25,749 nucleotides of DNA from Succinatimonas sp. UBA7265 (GCA_002473165.1 DKSD01000090.1:1-25749); one strand, 5' to 3'. Counted from the stretch's first letter, positions 8,144 to 15,771 are shown. A program made the numbers and translations. Notes: generated from the sequence alone by a model not told the origin.

Positions 8144-8773
8144 ATGGCATTTACTGTAAAGGAATTCCGCGCATTCATGAGCAACTGCTCGGCGCTCATG
8201 GAAGAAAACAAGCAGTATCTTATAGATCTCGATTCCGCGCTTGGAGACGGCGATTTGGGCCTGACGATGACTGCAGGTTTCAAAGAAGCTGTGGATTTCT
8301 CTGCGCAGGCTGCTGAAACTGATGTAGGCATGCTGGCCGCCAAAACCGGCATGGCTGTGTCACGCAAGGTTCCTTCTACCATGGGCACGCTGGTAGCCTC
8401 CGGGCTCATGGGGGCAGGCAAGGCAGCAAAAGGCAAAACCGAGCTTAACGATAAAGAACTTGCGTCTTTTGTCAGCGCGTTTGCCGAAGGGGTCATGCAT
8501 CGCGGCAAAGCCCAGCGCGGCGATCGCACCATAATCGATGCTCTGGTTCCGGGCGCCGAAGCTTTCCAGGTCGCCATTGATGGCGGTCAGAGTGTGTCTG
8601 AGGCTGCGAAAAAAGCCGATGAAGCCGCAGCCGCGGGACGTGATGCCACCAAGGACATGAAACCTAAATTTGGCAGAGCCGTATATTACGGCGATCAGGT
8701 ATTAGGCAAAGTCGATCAGGGGGCTGTAGTTGGCAGTCTGATTTTTAAGGCTTTGCATCAGACTCTGGCATAA
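8144..8773 (+). CDS. DhaL-type kinase subunit (nucleotide-binding)
   Basis: The product is 209 residues. The start at 8144 is chosen because AGGAGG (8131-8136) lies 7 nt upstream; an in-frame TTG at 8138 is too close. The three Mg-binding aspartates are conserved (LDSALGDGDLG: Asp30, Asp35, Asp37). The residue after the last Asp is Leu where PTS-type DhaL has His. The nucleotide loop usually written GGASGP is replaced by KVPSTMGT at 75-82. No DhaM phosphocarrier is encoded nearby. In the family, PTS-type DhaL keeps ADP bound and is recharged by DhaM, whereas fused kinases use ATP. The lack of DhaM and the altered loop suggest an ATP-using pair, which is inference. It overlaps the regulatory end of dhaK and ends the operon. 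Confidence 0.9.
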   Translation: MAFTVKEFRAFMSNCSALMEENKQYLIDLDSALGDGDLGLTMTAGFKEAVDFSAQAAETDVGMLAAKTGMAVSRKVPSTMGTLVASGLMGAGKAAKGKTELNDKELASFVSAFAEGVMHRGKAQRGDRTIIDALVPGAEAFQVAIDGGQSVSEAAKKADEAAAAGRDATKDMKPKFGRAVYYGDQVLGKVDQGAVVGSLIFKALHQTLA

Positions 8774-8795
8774 AGCACTTAGCACTGCTTAAATT

Positions 8796-8828
8796 AAACC
8801 GCGCGCTGTAATGGCGCGCGGTTTTTTT
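8796..8828 (+). terminator. Strong intrinsic terminator ending the ABC-dhaKL operon
   Basis: An 11-bp perfect stem (8796-8806 with 8814-8824) with a 7-nt loop runs into seven T (8822-8828). Confidence 0.9.
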
Positions 8829-8880
8829 GCACCGATGACAATAAAAACTCAGAATATCTGATAATTACTTTTGATCTGGC

Positions 8881-8915
8881 AAAAAATGCAGCAAATACGC
8901 AGACATTCTGCTGCA
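8881..8915 (-). terminator. Probable terminator after the ribokinase-like gene
   Basis: Read on the minus strand, TGCAGCA (8909-8915) pairs with TGCTGCA (8887-8893) across a 15-nt loop and is followed by six T (complement of 8881-8886). It lies 16 nt past the kinase stop. The long loop makes it less certain. Confidence 0.55.
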
Positions 8916-8930
8916 ACAGATAATTCTGCC

Positions 8931-9860
8931 TCAGCCAAAAACCGGCTCCGGGCCGTTGAAGAGCTCAGATGCGATCACTTCCTCACGCGAGGGGATCGAG
9001 CAGGCGGCGCCCGGGCGCGTCACCGAGATCGCCGCGGCGCAGGCGGCCTCTTTCATGGCAGCGCGCACCTTGGCGCCGGAGGCCAGGGCGTGCACCAGAA
9101 AGCCGGTGTAGGTGTCCCCTGAGCCGGTGGTGTCTACGGCCTTTACCCTGTAGCAGCCAAAATACTCCGCGCGCTCTCCTGAAGGCTTTACAACAGAGCC
9201 GCGCGTTCCCAGCGTCAGCACCACACAGCTGTCTTTAAAGCGCGAGGCGAGAGCATTTATGAGATCCTCAGGCCGGCTCTGCGCACTCAGGCCGGTGATC
9301 CCGGAGGCCTCCACCTCGTTCACCGCCAGCAGCGCGCACCGCTCAAGGGGCAGATCCAAAAGCTCTTTCTTAAAGGGCGAGAGGTTAAAGCAGATCTTAA
9401 GGCCGCGCTTGAAGCCGCATTCTATGAGGTATCCAAGCTCGTTCACCTCGTTTTGCAGCAGCATGACGTCGCCTGCGCCGAAATGAGCAAGCGTGTCATC
9501 AATCTCGTCGCGCCTTAAGCTCTGGTTGGCTCCCCCATAGAGGATGATACAATTCTGGCCGCTGCGGTCCACCTGGATGACGGTGTGCCCCGGAGGGACA
9601 TCGTGAGCCTTTAGAAACTCCGTATGCACTCCGGCATCTTCGAGCACATCGGTGAGCACCGAGCAGTCGCCCTGCCCCAAAGCCCCGGCGTGCCACACCG
9701 CGGCGCCGGCCCTGGCGCAGGCCACGGACTGGTTTAAGCCCTTGCCGCCCGGGAACACGCCGCGCTTTAAAGACGCCTGCGTCTCGCCCGGGGTGACGAT
9801 CTGGTCCATGGTGTAGACATAGTCGATGTTCAGGGATCCGAAATTTAAAATTTTGACCAT
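8931..9860 (-). CDS. Ribokinase-like PfkB family sugar kinase
   Basis: The product is 309 residues, the usual ribokinase length. The N-terminal GSLNIDYVY, the GGKGLNQSVA substrate loop (38-47), NEVE (181-184) and the C-terminal DTTGSGDTYTGF (243-254, catalytic base Asp249) mark the PfkB fold. The NQ/NQ pattern and the ending IPSREEV look most like ribokinase. Ser247 replaces the usual Ala in TGAGD. AGGCGG lies about 7 nt before the ATG. The gene sits just after the sugar-acid operon, separated by a terminator, so it may be independent (a ribose, deoxyribose or nucleoside-sugar kinase) or a read-through member. If it acts in the operon it could phosphorylate a 2-keto-3-deoxy acid, as KdgK (also PfkB) does. 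Family is sure; substrate is not. Confidence 0.85.
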   Translation of the reverse strand: MVKILNFGSLNIDYVYTMDQIVTPGETQASLKRGVFPGGKGLNQSVACARAGAAVWHAGALGQGDCSVLTDVLEDAGVHTEFLKAHDVPPGHTVIQVDRSGQNCIILYGGANQSLRRDEIDDTLAHFGAGDVMLLQNEVNELGYLIECGFKRGLKICFNLSPFKKELLDLPLERCALLAVNEVEASGITGLSAQSRPEDLINALASRFKDSCVVLTLGTRGSVVKPSGERAEYFGCYRVKAVDTTGSGDTYTGFLVHALASGAKVRAAMKEAACAAAISVTRPGAACSIPSREEVIASELFNGPEPVFG

Positions 9861-9876
9861 AGCACCGCCTTAAAAG

Positions 9877-9909
9877 AAAAAAACGCCCGCAGTGTTAACT
9901 CTGCGGACG
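9877..9909 (-). terminator. Intrinsic terminator between the DapA-family gene and the kinase gene
   Basis: On the minus strand a 9-bp stem (9901-9909 with 9884-9892, one G-U pair) with an 8-nt loop is followed by seven T (9877-9883). It starts 13 nt after the upstream stop and just before the kinase RBS. Confidence 0.8.
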
Positions 9910-9921
9910 TATTGTCGGCCG

Positions 9922-10809
9922 TTAAATAAACTCTTTGATATCTTCGTAAAGCTTCTGTGCCTGCTCAGAGGTAAGCTCACACAGCGGTCTTCTCATCAGC
10001 GAGTTGGCAACCACGCCGCGGCGACGCAACACTTCCTTGAAGATTGCCATGTCAGAGCCGCATTTTAAGATGTCGATCACCTTGATGGCTTTGCGCTGCA
10101 GATCGCGCGCCTTAACGAGATCGCCGTCTTTGTAAGCCTTATAAACGCCTACAAAAGGCTCAGGGCAAGGACCCGCACAGCCAGAGACACAGCCCTGGGC
10201 TCCGCTTACAAGGCCCGCGAGGAAGAGTTTGTCAGGTCCAACCAGCACCGAGAAATTAAAGTCATTGATGGCGATGTAATTGAGGATCCTCACCATGTCA
10301 GGATAGCTGTACTTAATGCCGACGACATTTTTGCACTCCGAGGCGATCTGCTGGGCAAGTTCAGGTTTGATGTCATTGCCTGAGCACTGAGGGATCGAGT
10401 ACATATAGATCGGGAAATCTTTCGATACGGACGCAGAGATGTCGTGATAGTACTGGGCGATGGCACGATCCGATGCGCCAAAGAAGCTCGGAGTAACCGC
10501 GCCTACACCGTCGGCACCGATCTTTTCGGCGTGTTTGGCCAGTTCGCAGGCCTCTTTTGTCGTCATAGCACCGACATGGATGTAAACGACCACACGGTGC
10601 GCGGCACGTTTCACCACGGTCTCAGCAACCAGTTTGCGCTCCTCTTCTGAGAGGAGGTACATCTCTCCGGTGGTTCCCAAGGGATACAGGCAATTAACGC
10701 CCTTTTCTATTTGAAAGTCCACCTGTCGTTCAAGACTTTGAACGTCAATGGTTCCGTCTTCTTTAAAAGGAGTAGTCATCGCATTGATGACACCATACAT
10801 CAGTTTCAT
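9922..10809 (-). CDS. Dihydrodipicolinate synthase/N-acetylneuraminate lyase family protein
   Basis: The product is 295 residues and forms the class I TIM-barrel aldolase of the DapA superfamily. Visible active-site parts are GTTGE (45-49), Tyr137 in IYMYSIP and the Schiff-base Lys166 in VVGIKYSY. The arginine that DapA uses to hold the pyruvate-derived carboxylate at the end of the barrel is not obvious, and the gene is not near other lysine genes. I therefore favour a catabolic lyase, such as a 2-keto-3-deoxy-sugar-acid aldolase or dehydratase, over lysine synthesis. It is the last gene of the block starting with the IclR regulator and the TctCBA transporter, and it follows the KDPG-aldolase gene by 35 nt. 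A pyruvate-yielding cleavage of an imported sugar acid is the natural reading (inference). Confidence 0.88.
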   Translation of the reverse strand: MKLMYGVINAMTTPFKEDGTIDVQSLERQVDFQIEKGVNCLYPLGTTGEMYLLSEEERKLVAETVVKRAAHRVVVYIHVGAMTTKEACELAKHAEKIGADGVGAVTPSFFGASDRAIAQYYHDISASVSKDFPIYMYSIPQCSGNDIKPELAQQIASECKNVVGIKYSYPDMVRILNYIAINDFNFSVLVGPDKLFLAGLVSGAQGCVSGCAGPCPEPFVGVYKAYKDGDLVKARDLQRKAIKVIDILKCGSDMAIFKEVLRRRGVVANSLMRRPLCELTSEQAQKLYEDIKEFI

Positions 10810-10844
10810 ATCATGTTCCTGTTTTGCAGATAAAATTCAAAAAA

Positions 10845-11810
10845 TCAGTCTTGCACAAGATGCAAAGCAAAGCCAGCCAAAGGCTCCTTCAGGTACGCGG
10901 CGACAATGCGACCGTCATTTCCTTTGGATACAGTATCCTCAAGGAACTCATAACCGCGGCGCTTTAAATACCAGTAGGCTCTGGTCGCGTCACGCGTGCC
11001 TATTGCGATGTGGCCTTTTTCATAATAGAAAGGCTTGTTCATCACCTCGAGCATTCCGCCCGCCATAGCACTCTTGCTGCCCTGCCGCACTGGCACTTTA
11101 AAAATCTCACCAAAAGCGCCGCAGAGTTTCGCGGCCTCGACCGGAGACGAACCGTTCAGCCCCACATGGGCCACATGGAAGTTCAGATAACCAAGCACGG
11201 TGTCCTCGGTATCCTTGCGGATCTTCTCGTAATTGCCTGCGCGGATATCAGCGTAAGAGGTCATGTAATCGCCGCCTGCGGCAGCCACACGGTTAAACTG
11301 CAGGTATTCTGTGGTCAGTTCACGTGTCAGATCGCCTGTAGGTACAAAGCGCACATCAGGATAAGGGCCTGAAAGAAGTTTCATGACAGGCACACCGCCC
11401 TGCTGCACAGCCGGGAAGAATTTTAAGACATGCAATCCTAAAGCACGCGCCGCCTCAACCTCAGTGGGAGTGACGGTTCCAGGGACAATCGGCGTGCCGA
11501 GTTGCTGGGCAGCCTTAACGACTTCCGGGTTAAAACCAGGCGCAACCAAAAATTTGGCTCCGGCCTTCACTGCCTGCTCTGCCTGTTTTGGCGTCAGCAC
11601 CGTGCCGGCGCCCACCAAAAACTCCGGGAATTCTTTAGCTATGCGGCCAATAGCATCCGCGGCGGCATCCGAGCGGAACATCACTTCCATGAGCGGAAGT
11701 CCGCCGCCTGCCAGCGCGCGGGCAAGCGGCAGCGCTCCGTCTGCATTTTCAATGGTCAAAACCGGGATCATGCCGATCCTGGAAATTTCTTCTAAAACAT
11801 CCAAAGCCAT
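10845..11810 (-). CDS. KDPG/KHG aldolase with C-terminal VOC-like domain
   Basis: The product is 321 residues, about 110 longer than E. coli Eda. Residues 1-205 are the KDPG/KHG aldolase barrel: Glu42 in MEVMFRS, GAGTVL (67-72), and the Schiff-base Lys130 in HVLKFFPA, followed by a phosphate-binding FVPTGDL. Residues about 212-321 form a second domain (HVGLNG..., HIAIGT..., YLKRRGYEFLED, GFALHLVQD) that reads like a glyoxalase/VOC half-module; similar extended Eda proteins occur in gut anaerobes. The enzyme cleaves 2-keto-3-deoxy-6-phosphogluconate to pyruvate and glyceraldehyde-3-phosphate, or 4-hydroxy-2-oxoglutarate to pyruvate and glyoxylate. AAAGGA lies close to the ATG at 11810. It is co-directional with tctA, with no terminator between them. 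Confidence 0.9.
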   Translation of the reverse strand: MALDVLEEISRIGMIPVLTIENADGALPLARALAGGGLPLMEVMFRSDAAADAIGRIAKEFPEFLVGAGTVLTPKQAEQAVKAGAKFLVAPGFNPEVVKAAQQLGTPIVPGTVTPTEVEAARALGLHVLKFFPAVQQGGVPVMKLLSGPYPDVRFVPTGDLTRELTTEYLQFNRVAAAGGDYMTSYADIRAGNYEKIRKDTEDTVLGYLNFHVAHVGLNGSSPVEAAKLCGAFGEIFKVPVRQGSKSAMAGGMLEVMNKPFYYEKGHIAIGTRDATRAYWYLKRRGYEFLEDTVSKGNDGRIVAAYLKEPLAGFALHLVQD

Positions 11811-11837
11811 ATATTTTTCCTTTGTTTTTTATATGTT

Positions 11838-13343
11838 TTATTTTTTTATTAACATTTTTTTAATAACCGGGAAGAACAGCGTCAGCACGATGAGCAGCAA
11901 CAGGACGCAGGTGACCGGACGCTCAACAAAGATCATCAAAGATCCATGGGAGAGCACCAAGGCGCGCCTGAGGTTGGACTCGAGCATGCCACCTAAGAGC
12001 AAACCGAGAATGAACGGCCCGGGAGCATAGCCGCCGCGTTTGAAGAAGAAACCAGCCAGTCCGGCAACGGCCATAATCATCACATCGGAAAACGAACTGT
12101 TTAACGCGTAAGAACCGACGATGCATAACAGCGTTACCACAGCCCACACACTTTCCTTGCTCGCATGCAACAGTTTTGCCGAAGCTTTGGCGGTTGCCAG
12201 TCCTACAATCAGGATTAAAAGATTTGAAAGCAACATCAATTGCATGATTTGCATGACAAAACCGGTATCTTCTGTGAACATTTTCGGTCCTGGCTGCATG
12301 CCGTACATCATGAGCGAGCCAATAAGGATGGCTGTCACAGCGTCACCAGGGATGCCAAGGGTTAGCATGGTTGTCAGCGCTCCGCCCAGCACACCGTTGT
12401 TGGCCGTGCAGGAAACCGCAAAGCCCTCAACTGATCCTTTGCCGTACTCCTCAGGATGTTTTGACATCTTTTTAGCCTGGCCCCAGCAGATGATCGAAGC
12501 TATGTCACCACCTGCGGCCGGTATGGCTCCGATGATCGTGGATTCCGCTCCAGCAAGAGTCGTAGGCCTTAAGAGCTTCATAAACTCCCGGAACGTAGGC
12601 GTTACCCTGCCCAGTTTGCCGCTGGCTTCGCTGGTAAGTTCAGCCTCCAGTTCATCTTTGGATTTTTTCTGCTCGTAAATCTGGTTCAAGACTTCGCCAA
12701 TACCGAACATGCCAATCATGACCGGCAGGAAACTCACGCCGGCCGTAAGCGCCGTGGTATCCAGAGTGAAGCGCTTAACCGCAAGCAACGGATCGATCCC
12801 CACACAGGAGAGAGCCAGTCCGGCAAATCCCATGGCCATACCTTTAATCACGCTGTTTTCCGATACAGAGATCATCATGGTGAGACCAAAAAGCGCCAGC
12901 ATGAAATACTCGGTGGGACCGAAGGAGATCGTGAACTTGGCTATGGGGAAGGCCAGGAAAATCAGGAACAGCGTTGAAATCACGCCGCCTATCACGGAGA
13001 AGATGCAGTTAATACCCAGCGCCAGACCGCCCCTGCCCTGTCTGTAGAGCTGGTATCCGTCAAATGTTGAGGCGATTGACGCAGGCGTGCCCGGAGTATT
13101 GATCAGCACCGCCGAAATGCCGCCTGCGAATATGGCAGAGTTCCACACGCCGATCAGCATGGCAAAACCGCAAGAGGGCTCGAACCAGAAAGTAATAGGC
13201 GTAAGAATTGCCACAGCCATAGTGGCGGAGAGGCCAGGCAGAGCACCAATGAGCACGCCGATGAGCACGCCAAAAGCGTTAAACATCAGCACCGTCGGCG
13301 TGAGAATGCTAGCAAGGCTGCTTAACCAAAGTGACATATCCAT
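11838..13343 (-). CDS. Tripartite tricarboxylate transporter, large membrane subunit (TctA family)
   Basis: The product is 501 residues, standard for TctA, with about 11-12 hydrophobic segments. The two family signatures are clear: GVLIGVLIGALPGLSATMAV at about 25-44, and AMLIGVWNSAIFAGGISAVL with NTPGTPASIASTFDGY at about 61-97. The subunit forms the ion-coupled channel that accepts substrate from the periplasmic TctC protein. The start at 13343 gives MDMS; a second ATG two codons on is possible, and the RBS (AGGCGAG) is weak, so coupling to the tctB stop 12 nt upstream seems likely. Family substrates are carboxylates: citrate, aromatic acids, dicarboxylates and sugar acids. The aldolases downstream point to a sugar acid (inference). 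Confidence 0.93.
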   Translation of the reverse strand: MDMSLWLSSLASILTPTVLMFNAFGVLIGVLIGALPGLSATMAVAILTPITFWFEPSCGFAMLIGVWNSAIFAGGISAVLINTPGTPASIASTFDGYQLYRQGRGGLALGINCIFSVIGGVISTLFLIFLAFPIAKFTISFGPTEYFMLALFGLTMMISVSENSVIKGMAMGFAGLALSCVGIDPLLAVKRFTLDTTALTAGVSFLPVMIGMFGIGEVLNQIYEQKKSKDELEAELTSEASGKLGRVTPTFREFMKLLRPTTLAGAESTIIGAIPAAGGDIASIICWGQAKKMSKHPEEYGKGSVEGFAVSCTANNGVLGGALTTMLTLGIPGDAVTAILIGSLMMYGMQPGPKMFTEDTGFVMQIMQLMLLSNLLILIVGLATAKASAKLLHASKESVWAVVTLLCIVGSYALNSSFSDVMIMAVAGLAGFFFKRGGYAPGPFILGLLLGGMLESNLRRALVLSHGSLMIFVERPVTCVLLLLIVLTLFFPVIKKMLIKK

Positions 13344-13355
13344 GATGGTGCTCGC

Positions 13356-13814
13356 CTAAATAGTGAACTGAATGTCCAACAGTTTTTCGAATATCAGGTA
13401 TAAAAGTCCGATATAGGCAACTGTGAAAATGAGATTGAACTTCAGAGAACGTCTGAAGATTAAATTGAGCAGCAGGCAAAGCACTGCAGCTGCAATAAAG
13501 AATTCTGTAAACACCCATAAAAGGGTAAAGGCCGCAAAAGCAAGCACTACACAGCCAATTTTCTTAAGATGGCTGCGCTGCTCGGGATCACTGCCGAAGA
13601 AATCTACCGAACCATGCTTTAAAGATCTGATCACAATCAGAGCGCCCCAGAACATTACAAAGCCTGAGCACATGGCCGGGAAAAAACCGGGACCGGGGCC
13701 TGGAATGGCTTCCGGCCCGCGGATCCCTAAAGTTAACGAAGGGATAAAGAAGCATAACCCGAATAAAATAAAACAGATCCCGACTACAAGATCACCTATG
13801 GGTCTGTGTTCCAT
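13356..13814 (-). CDS. Tripartite tricarboxylate transporter, small membrane subunit (TctB family)
   Basis: The product is 152 residues with four hydrophobic segments. It has the TctB layout: a short N-terminal hydrophilic stretch, one hairpin, a basic loop, then two segments close together at the C-terminus. A strong GGGGAGGA precedes the ATG at 13814 on the minus strand. Sequence conservation in this subunit is always low, and the call rests on size, topology and its place between tctC and tctA. It is an obligatory membrane partner of TctA. Confidence 0.88.
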   Translation of the reverse strand: MEHRPIGDLVVGICFILFGLCFFIPSLTLGIRGPEAIPGPGPGFFPAMCSGFVMFWGALIVIRSLKHGSVDFFGSDPEQRSHLKKIGCVVLAFAAFTLLWVFTEFFIAAAVLCLLLNLIFRRSLKFNLIFTVAYIGLLYLIFEKLLDIQFTI

Positions 13815-13829
13815 GTCCGTCCTCCCCTG

Positions 13830-13868
13830 AAAAAAATGACCGGCGAAAGGCTGCGCCTCACGCCGGCC
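13830..13868 (-). terminator. Attenuating hairpin between tctC and tctB
   Basis: On the minus strand an 8-bp stem (13861-13868 with 13838-13845, one G-U pair) with a GC-rich inner loop is followed by seven T after one A (13830-13836). It lies about 27 nt past the tctC stop and overlaps the approach to the tctB RBS, so it should lower tctBA expression relative to tctC. Confidence 0.7.
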
Positions 13869-13894
13869 CGTTATCTCAGAATTTGCTCTTGGGA

Positions 13895-14860
13895 TTATTT
13901 CTTAATGAGCTGCGGGATGAGCTCTTTATACTGGGCAAGCTGAGCCTTGGCAAACTCGTCCATATCTTTGCCGTTGAGGTAAGCGTACTCGAAGCCGCGG
14001 TCAGCGAGCAGTTTCTTCAAAGCCGGGCTCTGTGCGACCTCAGCGGAAGCATCGTTGAGGATCTTAACGACATCAGCAGGAGTCCCCTTAGGCACAGCGA
14101 ATCCGCCCCAGCCCATGGCAGTGACATCCAGTCCTATCTCTTTGGTGGTCTTGACATCAGGGACAACAGACGAACGCTTGTCACCGATAACAGCCAGCAC
14201 CTTAAAATTGCCGGAATCGACGTTGCTCTTTACCTCTGAAGGGGAAACTGCGACAGCAGTGATATTGCCGCCCAAAAGTGCGGCAACAGCAGGAGCCGCG
14301 CCATCAAAAGGAACATGGGTGAATTCAACACCGGCGGCTTTGGCAAGCGAAGCGGCGGCTACGTTCCAGATTGATCCAGGCCCGGAGTTGCCGATGGTAA
14401 CTTTGCCCGGATTTTCCTTGGCATATTTAAGGAACTCATCAAGGGTATTCCAAGGGGCATCCTTCTTGACAGTAATGGCCGCAGGGATCGTCATAATACG
14501 GCAGACGAAAGTAAAGTCATCCGAGGAGATAGTTGAAAGTCCTAATGCCGAAATCATAGTTGACTCAACCGGCATGTAGGACATCGTGTACCCATCAGGT
14601 TTGGAATTCTTCACAGACTCAAGGCCGACTGCACCTGAAGCACCGGTACGGTTAATGATGACAACCGGCTTGCCCAGTTGTTTTTCAAGCTCTTTGCCGT
14701 AAATGCGAGCCACAGTGTCAGACGCCCCGCCCGGAGCATACGGCACCACGATCTGAACCTGCTTGCGCGGATATTTAGGCGCTGCATCCACAGCTTGAAA
14801 AGCAAAAGCGCCCAAAGCGACCGTCAGCGCGGCGCATTTAACGAACTTTTTGAAATTCAT
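13895..14860 (-). CDS. Tripartite tricarboxylate transporter solute receptor (TctC/Bug family)
   Basis: The product is 321 residues. The start at 14860 is chosen because AGAGGA (14870-14875) lies 9 nt upstream and the protein then opens with a clean signal peptide (MNFKKFVKC, Ala/Leu core, cut near AVDAA, about residue 27). The longer frame to 14914 adds 18 polar residues. The mature N-terminus YPRKQVQIVVPYAPGGASD is the Bug-family signature. That loop and a later DGAAPAVAALLGG segment build the carboxylate-binding cleft. As the periplasmic receptor it hands substrate to TctAB. Its ligand is unknown; the operon's aldolases suggest a sugar acid. Confidence 0.93.
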   Translation of the reverse strand: MNFKKFVKCAALTVALGAFAFQAVDAAPKYPRKQVQIVVPYAPGGASDTVARIYGKELEKQLGKPVVIINRTGASGAVGLESVKNSKPDGYTMSYMPVESTMISALGLSTISSDDFTFVCRIMTIPAAITVKKDAPWNTLDEFLKYAKENPGKVTIGNSGPGSIWNVAAASLAKAAGVEFTHVPFDGAAPAVAALLGGNITAVAVSPSEVKSNVDSGNFKVLAVIGDKRSSVVPDVKTTKEIGLDVTAMGWGGFAVPKGTPADVVKILNDASAEVAQSPALKKLLADRGFEYAYLNGKDMDEFAKAQLAQYKELIPQLIKK

Positions 14861-14890
14861 AACTTCATTTCCTCTTTTGTTTGTTTGTCT

Positions 14891-14907
14891 GTCCGGCACG
14901 GCCGGAC
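14891..14907 (-). other. Short perfect RNA hairpin between the iclR-type gene and tctC
   Basis: A perfect 7-bp inverted repeat, GTCCGGC with GCCGGAC, closes a 3-nt loop. There is no T run on either side, so it is more likely an mRNA processing or stabilising structure than a terminator. It lies 31 nt before the tctC start. Confidence 0.4.
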
Positions 14908-14979
14908 CACTCATAAGTTTTCCTAACTTTGAAAGTAAAACTCAAGTGATTAAGCTTTTGTTTTGTTCTGTTCCTCCGT

Positions 14980-15771
14980 TCAGTAAATTCTGCTGCCTTG
15001 AAAACCCATTTTTTTGGAAATCGCCATTGCCGTCTCTTTTACCTGACGGGCTATCAGCTCTTTTTTGGTGTCGTTAAGCATGCTGTAGACACTTGCCACA
15101 CTGATGGCGGCAACTACACTGTTATTGCGATCGCGCAACGCTGAGCCAATGCAAAACATGTCAGGTCCGTCCTCGCGGTCGTCTACGGTATAACCGCGTT
15201 TGCGGCTTTTTTCCGCGTCTTCGATAAGTTCGACACTGGTCGTGTGCGAAAGCGGAGTATTGGTTGCGTAAGGTTCCGGCCCGGCAAGTTTAAGCATCAC
15301 ATCGTTACTCTGCGCATAAAGCAATGCCTTGCCCAGACTTGTGGTATGCAGATTGCGGCGGCTCCCAAGTTTTGCCGAAGCTTTAAAGACAGAATGATCT
15401 TCAGCGCGATCGATGTAGACCACTTTGCCGTGATCCTCAACCCCCAAAAAAACCGTACCACCGGTTGTGCGATTGAGTTCCTGAATATACGGTCGGGCTA
15501 CATCTGTAACTCCAAGATTTCCTATAACTGAAGCACCTATCTCATAGGCGAGCATGCTCAGGCCGTACAGTTTTCGATCCTCGTCTTTGCACTCGATAAT
15601 CCCTTTAACCTTCATCGTATGAACAAGCTCAAAAGCACTGCTTTTTGGCAGTTGCATCATTTCGCTGATTTCAGCAAGGGAAAGGTATCTGCCGGTATTT
15701 ACAAAAAGGAGCATCAAATCGATGGTCCGGCAGACAGATTTAACGAGTTTGGGATTGTTACTGCGGTTCAT
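14980..15771 (-). CDS. IclR family transcriptional regulator
   Basis: The product is 263 residues. An N-terminal winged helix-turn-helix spans about 10-70 (LSLAEISEMMQLPKSSAFELVHTM). A C-terminal effector-binding domain spans about 85-255, with the family marks LHTTSLGKALL, RGYTVDDREDGPDMFCIGSAL and an ISVA strand. It is the first gene of the TctCBA-aldolase block on the same strand and is the only transcription factor in the window, so it most likely controls that block in response to the imported acid or its breakdown product. IclR regulators can repress or activate. Inverted repeats with GCGAA/TTCGC half-sites upstream (15891-15932) are candidate operators. The start at 15771 has no strong RBS directly before it, so the N-terminus is slightly uncertain. 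Confidence 0.92.
   Translation of the reverse strand: MNRSNNPKLVKSVCRTIDLMLLFVNTGRYLSLAEISEMMQLPKSSAFELVHTMKVKGIIECKDEDRKLYGLSMLAYEIGASVIGNLGVTDVARPYIQELNRTTGGTVFLGVEDHGKVVYIDRAEDHSVFKASAKLGSRRNLHTTSLGKALLYAQSNDVMLKLAGPEPYATNTPLSHTTSVELIEDAEKSRKRGYTVDDREDGPDMFCIGSALRDRNNSVVAAISVASVYSMLNDTKKELIARQVKETAMAISKKMGFQGSRIY

Noticed and set aside
2466..8773. Lsr autoinducer-2 uptake and processing operon
   Set aside because: The binding protein resembles LsrB, but the Asp-Gln pair and a further Asp that contact AI-2 in LsrB appear changed, and the kinase genes are DhaK/DhaL, not LsrK/LsrF/LsrG.
9922..10809. Biosynthetic dapA to match dapE in the window
   Set aside because: It lies within a sugar-acid transporter operon 14 kb from dapE, and the carboxylate-binding Arg typical of DapA is not evident. 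Not fully excluded.
12121..12678. 185-codon plus-strand frame inside tctA
   Set aside because: Shadow of the TctA coding frame; composition and lack of RBS argue against a gene.
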